Of a stretch of 64,000 nucleotides of DNA, positions 15,651-24,788 are shown in pieces (the first letter of the stretch is position 1; each line of letters begins with the position of its first letter). This DNA is from Frateuria terrea (GTDB taxonomy: Bacteria > Pseudomonadota > Gammaproteobacteria > Xanthomonadales > Rhodanobacteraceae). A model generated the notes under the pieces. The model was not told where the DNA came from, did no database searches, and was given only the letters and a program-made list of their open reading frames with translations. The stretch is taken from positions 62,001 to 126,000 of the forward strand of contig NZ_FOXL01000008.1 in the NCBI RefSeq assembly GCF_900115705.1. The letters run 5' to 3'. The translations under genes were made by a program, and so were the position numbers.

Positions 15651-16454
15651 TCAGCGTGGAGGGGAGCGATCGGTGTGGGAGCGCCGGCTCTTGCCTTTGC
15701 GACTGCCCATTTCCGATTCCCCATTCCCGTCACGCCAATCGCCCAGGCGCGCGCGCAGGCGCACGATCGCCTGGCCATGGATCTGGCACACGCGCGACTC
15801 GGTCACGCCGAGCACGGCACCGATTTCCTTCAGGTTCAATTCCTGCTCGTAGTACAGCGACATCACCAGCTGCTCGCGCTCGGGCAGGGTGCCGATGCCG
15901 TCGATCAGTGCCTGGCGCAGGCCGTCCTGCTCGATGCTCTCGGCCGGCCCGAGGCTGCCCTGGTCGACCACGTCGAAGGCGGGCGAGCCGTCGCCGTCGT
16001 CCGGCGCGGTGAGGCTCAGCAGGCGCGCGCTGGCGGCGTCGGCGAGTACCTGGTGGTACTCCTCCGGGCTGATCCCCAGGCGCTTGATGACCTCGGCGTC
16101 CTCGGCGTCGGCACCGGTCTCGATCTCGATCTGGCGCACCACCTCGGCGACTTCGCGCACCTTGCGGTGCACGGAGCGCGGGGTCCAGTCGGTCTTGCGC
16201 AGCTCGTCCAGCATGGCGCCGCGAATGCGGATGCCGGCATAGGTCTCGAAGCTGGCGGCGCGGTCGGTGGCGTAGTGCCGCGCGGCCTCCAGCAGTCCGA
16301 TCATGCCGGACTGGATCAGGTCGCCCACATCCACGCTCGGCGGCAGGCGGCCCATCAGGTGATAGGCAATACGGCGCACCAGCGGTGCGTGCTGGCGCAC
16401 CAACTCATCTGCACTTTGTTTCTGCAGCTGGAGATATTCCGATGCCACGCTCAT
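15651..16454 (-). CDS. fliA: FliA, sigma-28 factor for late flagellar genes
   Basis: RNA polymerase sigma factor of 267 residues. Region 2 includes LVRRIAYHLMGRLP, DVGDLIQSGMIGLLEA and FETYAGIRIRGAMLDELR; region 3 has HRKVREV; region 4 has LPEREQLVMSLYYEQELNLKEIGAVLGVTESRVCQIHGQA. The last about 25 residues (after LGDWRDG) are Ser/Arg-rich and extend beyond the usual end. One base separates it from fleN. Its product should read the sigma-28 promoters found here before fliC, flgM, the STAS-che operon and the FliK-like gene. FlgM (54955-55281) is its antagonist. Confidence 0.97.
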   Translation of the reverse strand: MSVASEYLQLQKQSADELVRQHAPLVRRIAYHLMGRLPPSVDVGDLIQSGMIGLLEAARHYATDRAASFETYAGIRIRGAMLDELRKTDWTPRSVHRKVREVAEVVRQIEIETGADAEDAEVIKRLGISPEEYHQVLADAASARLLSLTAPDDGDGSPAFDVVDQGSLGPAESIEQDGLRQALIDGIGTLPEREQLVMSLYYEQELNLKEIGAVLGVTESRVCQIHGQAIVRLRARLGDWRDGNGESEMGSRKGKSRRSHTDRSPPR

Positions 16455-16455
16455 G

Positions 16456-17400
16456 TCACCACCCCGACGCCGTCACGGCCTGGCCGCCGAAGAACGCGAT
16501 GCGATCCAGGCCCGCGCGCGCGGGTTCTTCCCAGTTATCGACCGCACCGGCCAATTGCTTGAATGCCTGCGACGAACGCGCCGCCGGCCACAGGTCCACG
16601 ACCGCGTTCTGGCGGCGGATCGCCTGCTTGAGCCGCTCGTCCTGGGGCACGAAGCCTGAGAAATCCAGCACCACGTCCAGGAAGCGGTCGCAGACCTTGG
16701 CCAGCTTCTGGTGCAATGCGCGGGCCTCGCCGGCATTGCGCACCAGGTTGGCCACGAAGCGAAACCGGCGCACGCCGAAGTCGCGCGAGAGCACCTTGAC
16801 CAGCGCATAGGCGTCGGTGAGCGAGGCCGGCTCGTCGCAGACCACCACCACCACCTCGTCGGCCGCCGCGGCGAACATCGCCACGTTGTCCGAGAGCCCG
16901 GCGGCGGTGTCGACCAGCAGGTAGTCCGGCGGCCGGGGGAGTTCGTCGAACGCGCGGATCACCGCCGCGTGCTCGCCGTTGCCCAGTTGAGCCAGCCGGC
17001 GCGCGCCGGAGCCGCCGGGGATGATCTTCAGCCCGTGCGGCGCATCCAGCAGCAGTTCCTCCAGCGAGGCGGTGCCGTCGAGCAGGTGGCCCAGGTGCCG
17101 CGAGGGCGCCAGGCCGAGCAGCACATCGACGTTGGCCAGGCCCATGTCGGCGTCCAGCAACATCACGTCGCGGCCCATCATGGCGAGGCTCATCCCGAGA
17201 TTGACCGCCACGGTGGTCTTGCCGACACCGCCCTTGCCGCCAGCCACCGCGATGGCACGGCAGCGACGACGCGGCGCGCCGGTGTTGGCCGCCTGGTGCG
17301 GCTGGTGCGGTGCAGGCGGTGCCAGGTCGCGCTCGCCCGTGATCGCGTTGAACATCTCTTTCAAACCCCACGCCTGGTTCATTGCAAGGATTCCGCTCAT
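16456..17400 (-). CDS. fleN: FleN/FlhG, MinD-like ATPase controlling flagellar number
   Basis: MinD/ParA-type ATPase of 314 residues that limits flagella to one or few at the pole and restrains FleQ. The deviant Walker A motif GGKGGVGKTT is near residues 54-63, followed by LLDADMGLANVDVLLGL. Switch and Walker B regions include YLLVDTAAGLSDNV. The N-terminal part before the P-loop carries QAWGLKEMFN, resembling the short helix with the DQAxxLR motif that stimulates FlhF GTPase in other FlhG proteins. The start at 17400 overlaps the flhF stop by ATGA; a second ATG at 17382 is possible. Confidence 0.94.
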   Translation of the reverse strand: MSGILAMNQAWGLKEMFNAITGERDLAPPAPHQPHQAANTGAPRRRCRAIAVAGGKGGVGKTTVAVNLGMSLAMMGRDVMLLDADMGLANVDVLLGLAPSRHLGHLLDGTASLEELLLDAPHGLKIIPGGSGARRLAQLGNGEHAAVIRAFDELPRPPDYLLVDTAAGLSDNVAMFAAAADEVVVVVCDEPASLTDAYALVKVLSRDFGVRRFRFVANLVRNAGEARALHQKLAKVCDRFLDVVLDFSGFVPQDERLKQAIRRQNAVVDLWPAARSSQAFKQLAGAVDNWEEPARAGLDRIAFFGGQAVTASGW

Positions 17401-18809
17401 GCCTGCGCCACCATCGCGCCGAAGCGCTCCGCCAGCAGCATTTCGTCCGTCGCCGGCGCATTGCCCTTGAGCACCTGCGCGGCGCGGCACACCAGCAGGC
17501 GCGCATCGGCGGCGGCGATGTCCTCGGGCACGCGCTGGCCATCGGTGGTGTAGTCCAGCGCCAGCCGGTGGCGGATCAGCACGGAGAGTGCGCCGCCGAG
17601 GCTCGGCGCCTCGTCGAGTTTGGTCAGGATCGCCGCATGCGGCCGCGCCGGCAGGTAGGCGCGCACGGCCTCCTCCAGCGACTGCGCCTGCGCGTTGGCG
17701 GCCAGCACCAGGCAGACGCGCAGGTCGCCCGCCTCGCCCAGCGCGTCGAGCTGCTCCTTCAACCTCGGGTCGTTGCCGGCCAGCCCGGCGGTGTCGACCA
17801 GCACGGTGTGGCAACCCTTCAGGAGCTCCAGCACCTGGCGCAGGCTCTGCGCGTCATAGGCCGGGTACACGCGCACGCCCAGCAGCCGGCCGTAGTGCTC
17901 CAGCTGCGCGGCGGCACCGATGCGGTAGTGATCGGTGCTGACCAGCGCGACCTGCGAGGCGCCGTGGCGCACGACGGCGCGGGCCGCGAGCTTCGCCAGC
18001 GTGGTGGTCTTGCCCACCCCGGTCGGGCCGACCAGGGCGGTGACGCCGCCTTCGTCGGAGCGCCCGCGGCCGCTCACGGCCAGGCCGCGGCTCAGCATGC
18101 CCAGCGGCAGGTAGCGGGCCTGCTCGGCGGTCATCTGCGCGGGCAGCTCCTCGGCCAGCGCGCGGGCGACGTCCGCCTCGATGCCAAGCCGGGTCAGCTC
18201 CCGCAGCACGCGGGCGTGCAGCGGCTGGCGCCGTTCCATGTCGTTCCAGGCCAGGCTGGAGAGCTGCATCTCCAGCATCTCGCGCAGGCTGGAAAGCTCG
18301 GCCCGCATGCGCACGGTGTCCTGCGCGGCGCGCTCGATCAGCGGATGTACCGGTGCGGGTTCGGCCGGGGCTTCGGGTGCCTGCGTTTCCACCTCGGCGC
18401 GGACAACCGCCTGGGCTGGTCGCGCTTCCGGACGCACTGGCTTGTGTTCTTCCGCCGTGACGGATCGCGTGCTGCGCCTGGCGTCCGCCGCAACAGGCAC
18501 GGTGGTTTTGGCAGGAGCCTCCACCGGCGTCGGCCGATTGGCGGGCGCCAGCGTTTCGACGCTGGATCCGCGGGGCGGCGGCGGCACCGCGGCATGCACC
18601 GGCAGGGCCGGTGGCTCGGCGGACGCGGGCGCGGCGCCGTGCCGTGCGGCCTCGCGCACCAGCGCCTCGTCGTAGTCGACCGCGGCGATGATCTCGATGC
18701 CCTCGTCGAGGCGGCGCGTCGACAGGATCACCGCGTCGGGCCCCTGCTCCTCGCGCACCTCGCGCATCGCCTGGCGCATGTCCGGCGCCACGAAACGTTT
18801 GATCTTCAT
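17397..18809 (-). CDS. flhF: FlhF, SRP-type GTPase for polar flagellar placement
   Basis: GTPase of 470 residues. The B domain starts MKIKRFVAPDMRQAMREVREEQGPDAVILS. A Pro/Ala-rich variable linker covers about residues 55-155. The NG domain follows, with the P-loop GPTGVGKTTT at 261-270 and later G motifs including DTAGL and TKLDEA. FlhF recruits the first flagellar parts to the pole, with FleN as regulator. It overlaps fleN. Its leader holds a short hairpin at 18814-18828 that places part of the ribosome-binding purines in the loop (minus-strand GGA at 18820-18822). Confidence 0.95.
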   Translation of the reverse strand: MKIKRFVAPDMRQAMREVREEQGPDAVILSTRRLDEGIEIIAAVDYDEALVREAARHGAAPASAEPPALPVHAAVPPPPRGSSVETLAPANRPTPVEAPAKTTVPVAADARRSTRSVTAEEHKPVRPEARPAQAVVRAEVETQAPEAPAEPAPVHPLIERAAQDTVRMRAELSSLREMLEMQLSSLAWNDMERRQPLHARVLRELTRLGIEADVARALAEELPAQMTAEQARYLPLGMLSRGLAVSGRGRSDEGGVTALVGPTGVGKTTTLAKLAARAVVRHGASQVALVSTDHYRIGAAAQLEHYGRLLGVRVYPAYDAQSLRQVLELLKGCHTVLVDTAGLAGNDPRLKEQLDALGEAGDLRVCLVLAANAQAQSLEEAVRAYLPARPHAAILTKLDEAPSLGGALSVLIRHRLALDYTTDGQRVPEDIAAADARLLVCRAAQVLKGNAPATDEMLLAERFGAMVAQA

Positions 18810-18935
18810 TGCTGCTTGCTCCGCAAGCGGGTCGGAGCCATCGCGCCGCTCGCCGGCGCGCGCGCGGCACCGGCCCCGGAACCCTGTGCTGCCTGCTTGT
18901 GCGAGTTGCCAACCACGATGCCCGTCTCCCGGCCT

Positions 18936-21032
18936 TTAACGTCCCAGCGCCTGGACCAGCCGCACCCTGCGGTTGTCCGGCACCTCGTTGTAGGCCAGTA
19001 CGTGCAGGTTCTGTGCCACGTGGCGGGTGAAGCGCGCGAGCCACGGGCGCAGCTGCGGCGGCACCAGCAGCACGGCCGGTTCGCCGCCCATTTCCTGGCG
19101 TCGGGCGGCGTCGGCAACGCTCTGCTGCAGGCGGTCGGCCAGGCCCGGCTCCACCGCCGCGCCGGCCACGCCGCCGCCGGCGAGCGAATTCATCAGGATC
19201 TGCTCGAGTTCCGGCGCCAGCGTGATGACCGGCACCTCGGTGCCCAGCCCGGTAATCTCCTGCACGATCTGCCGGCCCAGCGCCACGCGCACGGCGGCGG
19301 TGAGGATGCCGGGATCCTGACTTTGCCCCGCGTGCTCCGCCAAGGTTTCGACGATCGTGCGCATGTTGCGGATCGGCACGCGCTCGGCCAGCAGGTTCTG
19401 CAGCACCTTGACCACCACACCCAGCGCCAGGCGCTTGGGCACCAGGTCCTCGACCAGCTTCGGCGCCGTCTGCGCCAGACGGTCCAGCAGTTGCTGGACA
19501 TCCTGGTGACTGATCAGTTCGTGCGCGTGCGTCTGCAGGATGTGCGACAGGTGCGTGGCGACCACAGTGGCCGGGTCGACCACGGTGTAGCCCAGGCTCT
19601 GCGCCATCTCGCGCTGGCCTTGTTCGATCCATACCGCTTCGAGCCCGAACGCCGGGTCCTTGGTCTGGATACCCTGCAGCGGCCCATGCACGCGGCCCGG
19701 GTTGATCGCCATCAGGCGGTCGCCGTGCACTTCGGCCTCGCCCATCGGCACGCCCATCAGGGTGATGCGGTAGCTGTTGGGTCCCAAGTCCAGGTTGTCG
19801 CGGATGTGCACCGCCGGGACGAGAAAGCCGAACTCCTGCGACAACTTGCGCCGCACCGACTTGATCCGGCCCATCAGTTCGCCGCCCTGGTGGGTGTCGA
19901 CCAGCGGGATCAGCCGGTAGCCCACTTCCAGGCCGAGCGGATCGACGCTGGCGACGTCGTCCCAGCCCAGCTCCATGCGCTCCGGCGGCACCTGCGCCGT
20001 CGCGGCGGCCGGTTCTGCAATGGCCTCGGCCAGCTTCTCGCGCGTTTCGCGCTCGCGCTTGATCATCAGGTACGCCGCGCCGCCGCAGCAGCCGCCGAGC
20101 AGCAGGAAGGCCAGGTTCGGCATGCCCGGGATCAGGCCCATCACGCCCAGCACCGCGCCCGCCACGGCCAGCGCGCGCGGCTGGCCGAACACCTGGCCGA
20201 GCACCTGCTTGCCCATGTCCTGCGACTTGGACACGCGGGTGACGATCACCGCGGTGGCAATCGAGAGCATCAGCGCCGGCACCTGCGCGACCAGGCCGTC
20301 GCCGATGGTCAGCAGGGTGTAGGTCTTGGCCGATTCGCCCGCGCCCAGTCCGTGCTGGAACATGCCGACGAAGAAGCCGCCGACGATGTTGATGAAGAGG
20401 ATCAGGATGCCGGCGGTCGCATCGCCGCGGACGAATTTGGAGGCACCGTCCATCGAGCCGTAGAAGTCCGCTTCCTCGCGTACTTCCTGGCGGCGCTCGC
20501 GGGCCTGTTCCTGGGTCAGCAGGCCGGCGTTGAGATCGGCGTCGATCGCCATCTGCTTGCCGGGCATCGCGTCCAGGGTGAAGCGGGCGGTGACTTCCGA
20601 CACGCGGGTGGCGCCCTTGGTGACCACCACGAAGTTGATGATGGTCAGGATCGCGAACACCACCAGGCCAACCGCGAAGTTGCCGCCGATGACGAACTCG
20701 CCGAAGGCCTCGATCACCTTGCCGGCCGCCCCCGGGCCGTCGTGGCCGTGCAGTAGCACCACGCGGGTCGAGGCGATGTTCAGGGCGAGACGTAAAAGCG
20801 TCGCCATCAGCACGACCGTCGGAAAAGCGGCGAATTCCAGCGGCCGCATCACGTAGATCACCGCCAACAAAATGACGAGCGACAGCGCGATGTTGAAGCT
20901 GAACAGCATGTCCAGCAGGAACGGCGGCATCGGCAGCATGACCATCGCCAGCATCGCCAGCATGACCACCGGTGCGCCGACGCCGCGGCGTCCGAGCTGC
21001 TTGAGACTTTCCATTGCGCCTGCGGCGGCCAT
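18936..21032 (-). CDS. flhA: FlhA flagellar type III export gate protein
   Basis: Core export-gate protein of 698 residues, normal family length. Seven to eight membrane segments fill the first about 330 residues, including DMLFSFNIALSLVILLAVIYV and the conserved RVSEVTARFTLDAMPGKQMAIDADLN segment with the FHIPEP-type region ahead of the cytoplasmic domain. The C-terminal about 340 residues form the cytosolic nonameric ring domain. It begins 12 bases after flhB and is followed by a 126-base gap before flhF. An inner ATG seven codons in (MESLKQLG) is an alternative start. Confidence 0.97.
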   Translation of the reverse strand: MAAAGAMESLKQLGRRGVGAPVVMLAMLAMVMLPMPPFLLDMLFSFNIALSLVILLAVIYVMRPLEFAAFPTVVLMATLLRLALNIASTRVVLLHGHDGPGAAGKVIEAFGEFVIGGNFAVGLVVFAILTIINFVVVTKGATRVSEVTARFTLDAMPGKQMAIDADLNAGLLTQEQARERRQEVREEADFYGSMDGASKFVRGDATAGILILFINIVGGFFVGMFQHGLGAGESAKTYTLLTIGDGLVAQVPALMLSIATAVIVTRVSKSQDMGKQVLGQVFGQPRALAVAGAVLGVMGLIPGMPNLAFLLLGGCCGGAAYLMIKRERETREKLAEAIAEPAAATAQVPPERMELGWDDVASVDPLGLEVGYRLIPLVDTHQGGELMGRIKSVRRKLSQEFGFLVPAVHIRDNLDLGPNSYRITLMGVPMGEAEVHGDRLMAINPGRVHGPLQGIQTKDPAFGLEAVWIEQGQREMAQSLGYTVVDPATVVATHLSHILQTHAHELISHQDVQQLLDRLAQTAPKLVEDLVPKRLALGVVVKVLQNLLAERVPIRNMRTIVETLAEHAGQSQDPGILTAAVRVALGRQIVQEITGLGTEVPVITLAPELEQILMNSLAGGGVAGAAVEPGLADRLQQSVADAARRQEMGGEPAVLLVPPQLRPWLARFTRHVAQNLHVLAYNEVPDNRRVRLVQALGR

Positions 21033-21044
21033 CTGTGCTTCCCC

Positions 21045-22181
21045 TTAGAACTTGTATGGCCCCATCAGGTCCGGATCGACCTCGGGCTGCGGCGCCGGCG
21101 GCGGCTCGTCGCCGCGTGCCGTCGCCTGCTTCAACTGGTAGACGTAGGCCAGTACCTGCGCCACCGCCACGTACAGCGAGACCGGGATTTCCCGGCCCAG
21201 CGAGGTGGTGGCATACAAGGCGCGTGCCAGCGGCGGCGCCTCGACCATCGGGATGCGGTGGCCGCCCGCCACCAGGCGGATCTGCTGGGCCAGCACGTCG
21301 ACGCCCTTGGCGATCACGCGCGGCGCGCCGTTGCCGTTTTCGTCGTACTTGAGGGCCACGGCGAAATGGGTCGGATTGGTCACGATCACGTCGGCCTTGG
21401 GCAGCTCCTGCATCATGCGCCGGCGCGACATCTCGAACTGCACCTGGCGGATGCGGCCCTTGAGCTCGGGGTTGCCCTCGGTTTCCTTGGCCTCGTCCTT
21501 CAGTTCCTGGCGCGTCATGCGCAGGCGCTTGGCGTGGTCGAACTTCTGGTAGAGCGCATCGCCGCCGCCGATCAGCGCGAGCAGTGCGCCGAACAGCAGG
21601 GCCGAGCGGCCCAACAGCGACATCGCGCGCACCACGCCCAGGGTCACGTCGGCACGGCCCAGCGCCTGCAGCTCGTCCACCGAGTGCTTCAGCAGCAGCG
21701 CCAGCGCGCCGCCGATGAAAAGCAGCTTGAGCAGGGCCTTGCCGAGCTCCACCAGGCCGCGCATGGCGAAGATGCGGCCCAGGCCGGCCGCGGGATTGAG
21801 CCGGTCGAACTTCGGCTGCAGCGCCTGTCCACTGAAGTGGATGCCGCCCAGCAACACCGGCCCGGCAAAGGTGGCCAGCAGCGTGGCCACCGCCACCGGC
21901 GTGAACAGCATCAGCGCTTCGCGCACCGCCATGCCGAGCACGCGGGCCGGCAGTGCGTCGGAGAACAACGCCGCGCGGCTGTAGTCCAGGCCCAGGTGAT
22001 AGATCGTGCGGGCGTGGCTCATCGCCCGCTCGCTGCCCGAAAGCAGCGCGGCCACGCCCGCCAGCGTCACCAGCGCCCCGGAAAGGTCGCGCGAGCGCGG
22101 GACGTCGCCTTTCTCGCGCGCTTCCCGGAGCCGTTTTTCCGATGGCTGTTCCGTGCGTTCCTGATCGTCGTTCTCGGCCAT
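21045..22181 (-). CDS. flhB: FlhB flagellar export switch protein
   Basis: Export apparatus protein of 378 residues that changes substrate class from rod/hook to filament. Four membrane helices lie between about residues 30 and 205. The cytoplasmic domain contains the autocleavage motif Asn269-Pro-Thr-His272 in VTNPTHFAVAL. The last about 25 residues are Pro-rich. The N-terminus (ENDDQERTEQPSEKRLREAREKG) is the usual FlhB opening. It starts 7 bases after fliR. Its C-terminal half is the part copied in the stand-alone protein at 7242-7508. Confidence 0.97.
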   Translation of the reverse strand: MAENDDQERTEQPSEKRLREAREKGDVPRSRDLSGALVTLAGVAALLSGSERAMSHARTIYHLGLDYSRAALFSDALPARVLGMAVREALMLFTPVAVATLLATFAGPVLLGGIHFSGQALQPKFDRLNPAAGLGRIFAMRGLVELGKALLKLLFIGGALALLLKHSVDELQALGRADVTLGVVRAMSLLGRSALLFGALLALIGGGDALYQKFDHAKRLRMTRQELKDEAKETEGNPELKGRIRQVQFEMSRRRMMQELPKADVIVTNPTHFAVALKYDENGNGAPRVIAKGVDVLAQQIRLVAGGHRIPMVEAPPLARALYATTSLGREIPVSLYVAVAQVLAYVYQLKQATARGDEPPPAPQPEVDPDLMGPYKF

Positions 22182-22188
22182 GGGAACG

Positions 22189-22974
22189 TCAGCCTCCCAT
22201 CAGCTCGTGCATCAACGACCAGGCGCTGTCCTGCAGCGTCTCGAACGCGCCCGGCAGTGCGCGCAGGCCCAGCCACAGCGCGATCGAGCCCAGGCAGAGG
22301 GTGATCGGAAAGCCGACCGCGAACAGGTTCATCGACGGCGCCGCGCGGCTGATCGCGGCAAAGCCGATGTTCACCACCAGCAGTGCCGTGACCGCCGGCA
22401 AGGCCACCCGCACCGCGCCGGCGAACAGGTGCGCGCCGAACAGCACCACCGCGTGCAGGCCTCCGGCGTTGATGGCTACCGGCCCGGGCGGCAACGTGTG
22501 GAAGCTCTCGGCCAGCAGCTGGATCAACCGCAAGTGGCCGTTGAGCGCGAGGAACAGCAGCGTCACCAGCACCATGTAGAACTGACTGAGCACCGGCGTG
22601 CTGCCGCCCCCGCCGGGATTGACCACCTCGGCGAAGCCCAGGCTCATGCCCTGCCCCACCAGTTCGCCACCGAACGCCACCGCCTCGAAGACCAGCTTGA
22701 GCACGAAGCCGACCGAGGCGCCGACCAGGATCTGGCTGACCATGGTGGCCACGCCCGTGGCGCTTAGCGGATCGATCGCCCCCGGCGCGAGCGGCGCCAG
22801 CACGAGCGTCAACATCATCACCAGGCCCACGCGAATGCGCGCGGGGATCATCGACGAGCCCAGCACCGGCGCGACCAGGCACAAGCCGCCGACCCGGCCC
22901 AACGCCCACAGCAGGCCGCCCAGCCAGTTCTCCAGTTGCGCGAGGTCGACCATCGGCACGCCGTTGCCCATCAC
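22189..22974 (-). CDS. fliR: FliR flagellar export protein
   Basis: Membrane protein of 261 residues with about six hydrophobic segments, part of the FliPQR export core. Recognisable segments are LGGLLWALGRVGGLCLVAPVLG near the start, the conserved PARIRVGLVMMLTL and FVLKLVFEAVAFGGELVGQGMSLGFAEVVNP. The start may be Met1 or Met2 of MMGNGVPMVD. It begins 12 bases after fliQ and ends 7 bases before flhB. Confidence 0.95.
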   Translation of the reverse strand: MMGNGVPMVDLAQLENWLGGLLWALGRVGGLCLVAPVLGSSMIPARIRVGLVMMLTLVLAPLAPGAIDPLSATGVATMVSQILVGASVGFVLKLVFEAVAFGGELVGQGMSLGFAEVVNPGGGGSTPVLSQFYMVLVTLLFLALNGHLRLIQLLAESFHTLPPGPVAINAGGLHAVVLFGAHLFAGAVRVALPAVTALLVVNIGFAAISRAAPSMNLFAVGFPITLCLGSIALWLGLRALPGAFETLQDSAWSLMHELMGG

Positions 22975-22986
22975 CTGGCGACCCCG

Positions 22987-23256
22987 TTACTTGACGGCAC
23001 CCGGCAGCCCCTCGATCAGCTGCCGGGTGAACTGCACCAGCGTGCGCAGCATCCACGGGCCGGTGATCAGCGCCACCACTGCCATCGCGATCAGCTTGGG
23101 GATGAACGAGAGGGTCATCTCATTGATCTGCGTAGCCGCCTGGATCACGCCGATCAGCAGGCCCACGGCCAGTGCGGTGAGCAGCAGCGGCGCGGCGACG
23201 AGCATCGCCACGTAGAGCGCGTGCTGGCCGAATTGGATGACGGATTCAGGAGTCAC
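22987..23256 (-). CDS. fliQ: FliQ flagellar export protein, GTG start
   Basis: Small membrane protein of 89 residues, the standard FliQ length, with two hydrophobic helices (about 16-37 and 52-73). The family segments [22 protein letters not shown] and ITGPWML are present. The likely start is the GTG at 23256, which overlaps the fliP stop (GTGA). The frame continues upstream through fliP, so homology and coupling decide the start. It assembles with FliP and FliR into the export channel. Confidence 0.95.
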   Translation of the reverse strand: MTPESVIQFGQHALYVAMLVAAPLLLTALAVGLLIGVIQAATQINEMTLSFIPKLIAMAVVALITGPWMLRTLVQFTRQLIEGLPGAVK

Positions 23257-24071
23257 GTGTAGAAGCTCCCGGCCAACGTCCCGATCAACAGCGTCCACCC
23301 GTCCACCAGCACGAACAGCATGATCTTGAACGGCAGCGAGATGATCATCGGCGACACCATCATCATGCCCATCGACATCAGCACGCTGGCGACCACCAGG
23401 TCGATGATCAGGAACGGGATGAACAGCAGGAAGCCCATCTGGAACGCGGTCTTCAGTTCCGAGGTCAGAAACGCCGGCATCGCCACGCGGAACGGCACGT
23501 CGTCCCTGCTGGCGTAGGGCTTCTCCTTGGCCAGTTGGGTGAACAGCTGCAGGTCGGCGTCGCGCGTCTGGTCGAGCATGAAGCGCTTGAACGGCGCGCT
23601 GGCGGCGGGGAGCGCCTGCTCGGCGGTCATCTGGCCATCCATGTACGGCTTGACGCCGTCGCTGTAGGCCTTGTTGAACACCGGCCCCATCACGAACAGG
23701 GTGAGGAACAGCGCCAGCCCCAGCAGCACCTGGTTGGGCGGCGTCGACTGCGTGCCCAGTGCCTGGCGCAGGAAGCCCAGCACGATGATGATGCGGGTGA
23801 ACGAGGTCATCATCAGCAGGATCGCCGGCAGCAGCGTCAGGACCGTCATCAGGCCCAGCAGCTGCAGCGAGAGCGTCCAGTTCTTCGCGCCGCCGGGTGC
23901 GTCGTGCACGGTCAGCACCGGGATGCCGGCCGGCGCAGCGGGGCTGGCCGGCATGCTCAGCGCGGGGGCCTGCGTCGGCGCGGCTTGCGGTGCGGCGGCG
24001 GCGAACAGCGGAAGCAGCATCAGCAGCAGCGCGAGCGCCCAACGGGCGCCGCGGAACGAAAACGGATTCAC
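23253..24071 (-). CDS. fliP: FliP flagellar export protein
   Basis: Membrane protein of 272 residues with a cleavable N-terminal signal ([20 protein letters not shown]), as is usual for FliP. Helices include [40 protein letters not shown], the large periplasmic part from about 140 to 195, and the C-terminal [32 protein letters not shown]. It overlaps both fliO (ATGA) and fliQ (GTGA), showing tight coupling of the export-gate genes. Confidence 0.96.
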   Translation of the reverse strand: MNPFSFRGARWALALLLMLLPLFAAAAPQAAPTQAPALSMPASPAAPAGIPVLTVHDAPGGAKNWTLSLQLLGLMTVLTLLPAILLMMTSFTRIIIVLGFLRQALGTQSTPPNQVLLGLALFLTLFVMGPVFNKAYSDGVKPYMDGQMTAEQALPAASAPFKRFMLDQTRDADLQLFTQLAKEKPYASRDDVPFRVAMPAFLTSELKTAFQMGFLLFIPFLIIDLVVASVLMSMGMMMVSPMIISLPFKIMLFVLVDGWTLLIGTLAGSFYT

Positions 24072-24451
24072 GACTTGCCTTTCCAGCGCGACAGCAGTTG
24101 CGCGAAGTTGGGAGCGGCCGGCATCGCCGCCGGCGGGTTGGCCTCGACCGGAGCCGCGCCTTCATAGACGTGCAGTGTGCGCAGGCCGCCCTGCCCCACG
24201 CCGACCAGCAGGCGCTTGCCGTCGGCATCGAGCAGCAGCACGCGCTCGCGCGCACCCACGGCGAAGGTCTCCACGCAGCGGATGCGCCGCCCGCCCGGCA
24301 GCGTGCGCGCCTGCAGGCGACGGCTCATCCAGCCGGCCACGAAGATCAGCGCGACTACCGCGGCGAGACTCAAGAGCACCCGCAGCAATTCCCCGCCGAC
24401 ATTGATGTCGGGCGCGGCGGCGGGCGCGGCGAAGATCAGGGCGGCCAGCAT
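24068..24451 (-). CDS. fliO: FliO flagellar export assembly protein
   Basis: Protein of 127 residues with one membrane helix (about 22-43, [24 protein letters not shown]) followed by a small cytoplasmic beta domain with [21 protein letters not shown]. FliO helps FliP assemble. It starts 4 bases after fliN and overlaps fliP by ATGA. Short and variable, it is named by position and by this helix-plus-beta pattern. Confidence 0.92.
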   Translation of the reverse strand: MLAALIFAAPAAAPDINVGGELLRVLLSLAAVVALIFVAGWMSRRLQARTLPGGRRIRCVETFAVGARERVLLLDADGKRLLVGVGQGGLRTLHVYEGAAPVEANPPAAMPAAPNFAQLLSRWKGKS

Positions 24452-24455
24452 CGGA

Positions 24456-24788
24456 TCAACGCAGCTTGCGCACGCGCTCGGCCGGGCTGACCACGTCGGT
24501 CAGGCGGATGCCGAACTTCTCGTTGATCACCACCACCTCGCCGTGTGCCACCAGCGTGCCGTTGACGAACACGTCCAGCGGTTCGCCGGCCGCGCGGTCC
24601 AGCTCCACCACCGAGCCCTGGTTGAGCTGCAGCAGGTTGCGGATGCTGATGCGGGTACGACCGACCTCCATGGCCAGGGTCACCGGCACGTCGAGGATCA
24701 TGTCCAGGTTGACGTCGCCCTCGCCGGCAAAGCCGTTCAGGGCGTCCGATTCGATGCGGTCTACGATCGCGGCGTCGTTGGCAGTCAT
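24456..24788 (-). CDS. fliN: FliN flagellar switch C-ring protein
   Basis: C-ring protein of 110 residues. After a short variable start the SpoA domain spans about residues 28-105: LDMILDVPVTLAMEVGRTRISIRNLLQLNQGSVVELDRAAGEPLDVFVNGTLVAHGEVVVINEKFGIRLTD, all hallmark FliN segments. The ATG at 24788 overlaps the fliM stop by ATGA. It forms the base of the C-ring with FliM and also contacts FliH during export. Confidence 0.96.
   Translation of the reverse strand: MTANDAAIVDRIESDALNGFAGEGDVNLDMILDVPVTLAMEVGRTRISIRNLLQLNQGSVVELDRAAGEPLDVFVNGTLVAHGEVVVINEKFGIRLTDVVSPAERVRKLR

Noticed and set aside
17382-20756. Open frame of 1124 codons on the plus strand
   Set aside because: It lies opposite flhF and flhA, is His/Arg/Gln-rich and follows the third-codon GC pattern of the true minus-strand genes. 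No domain can be seen.
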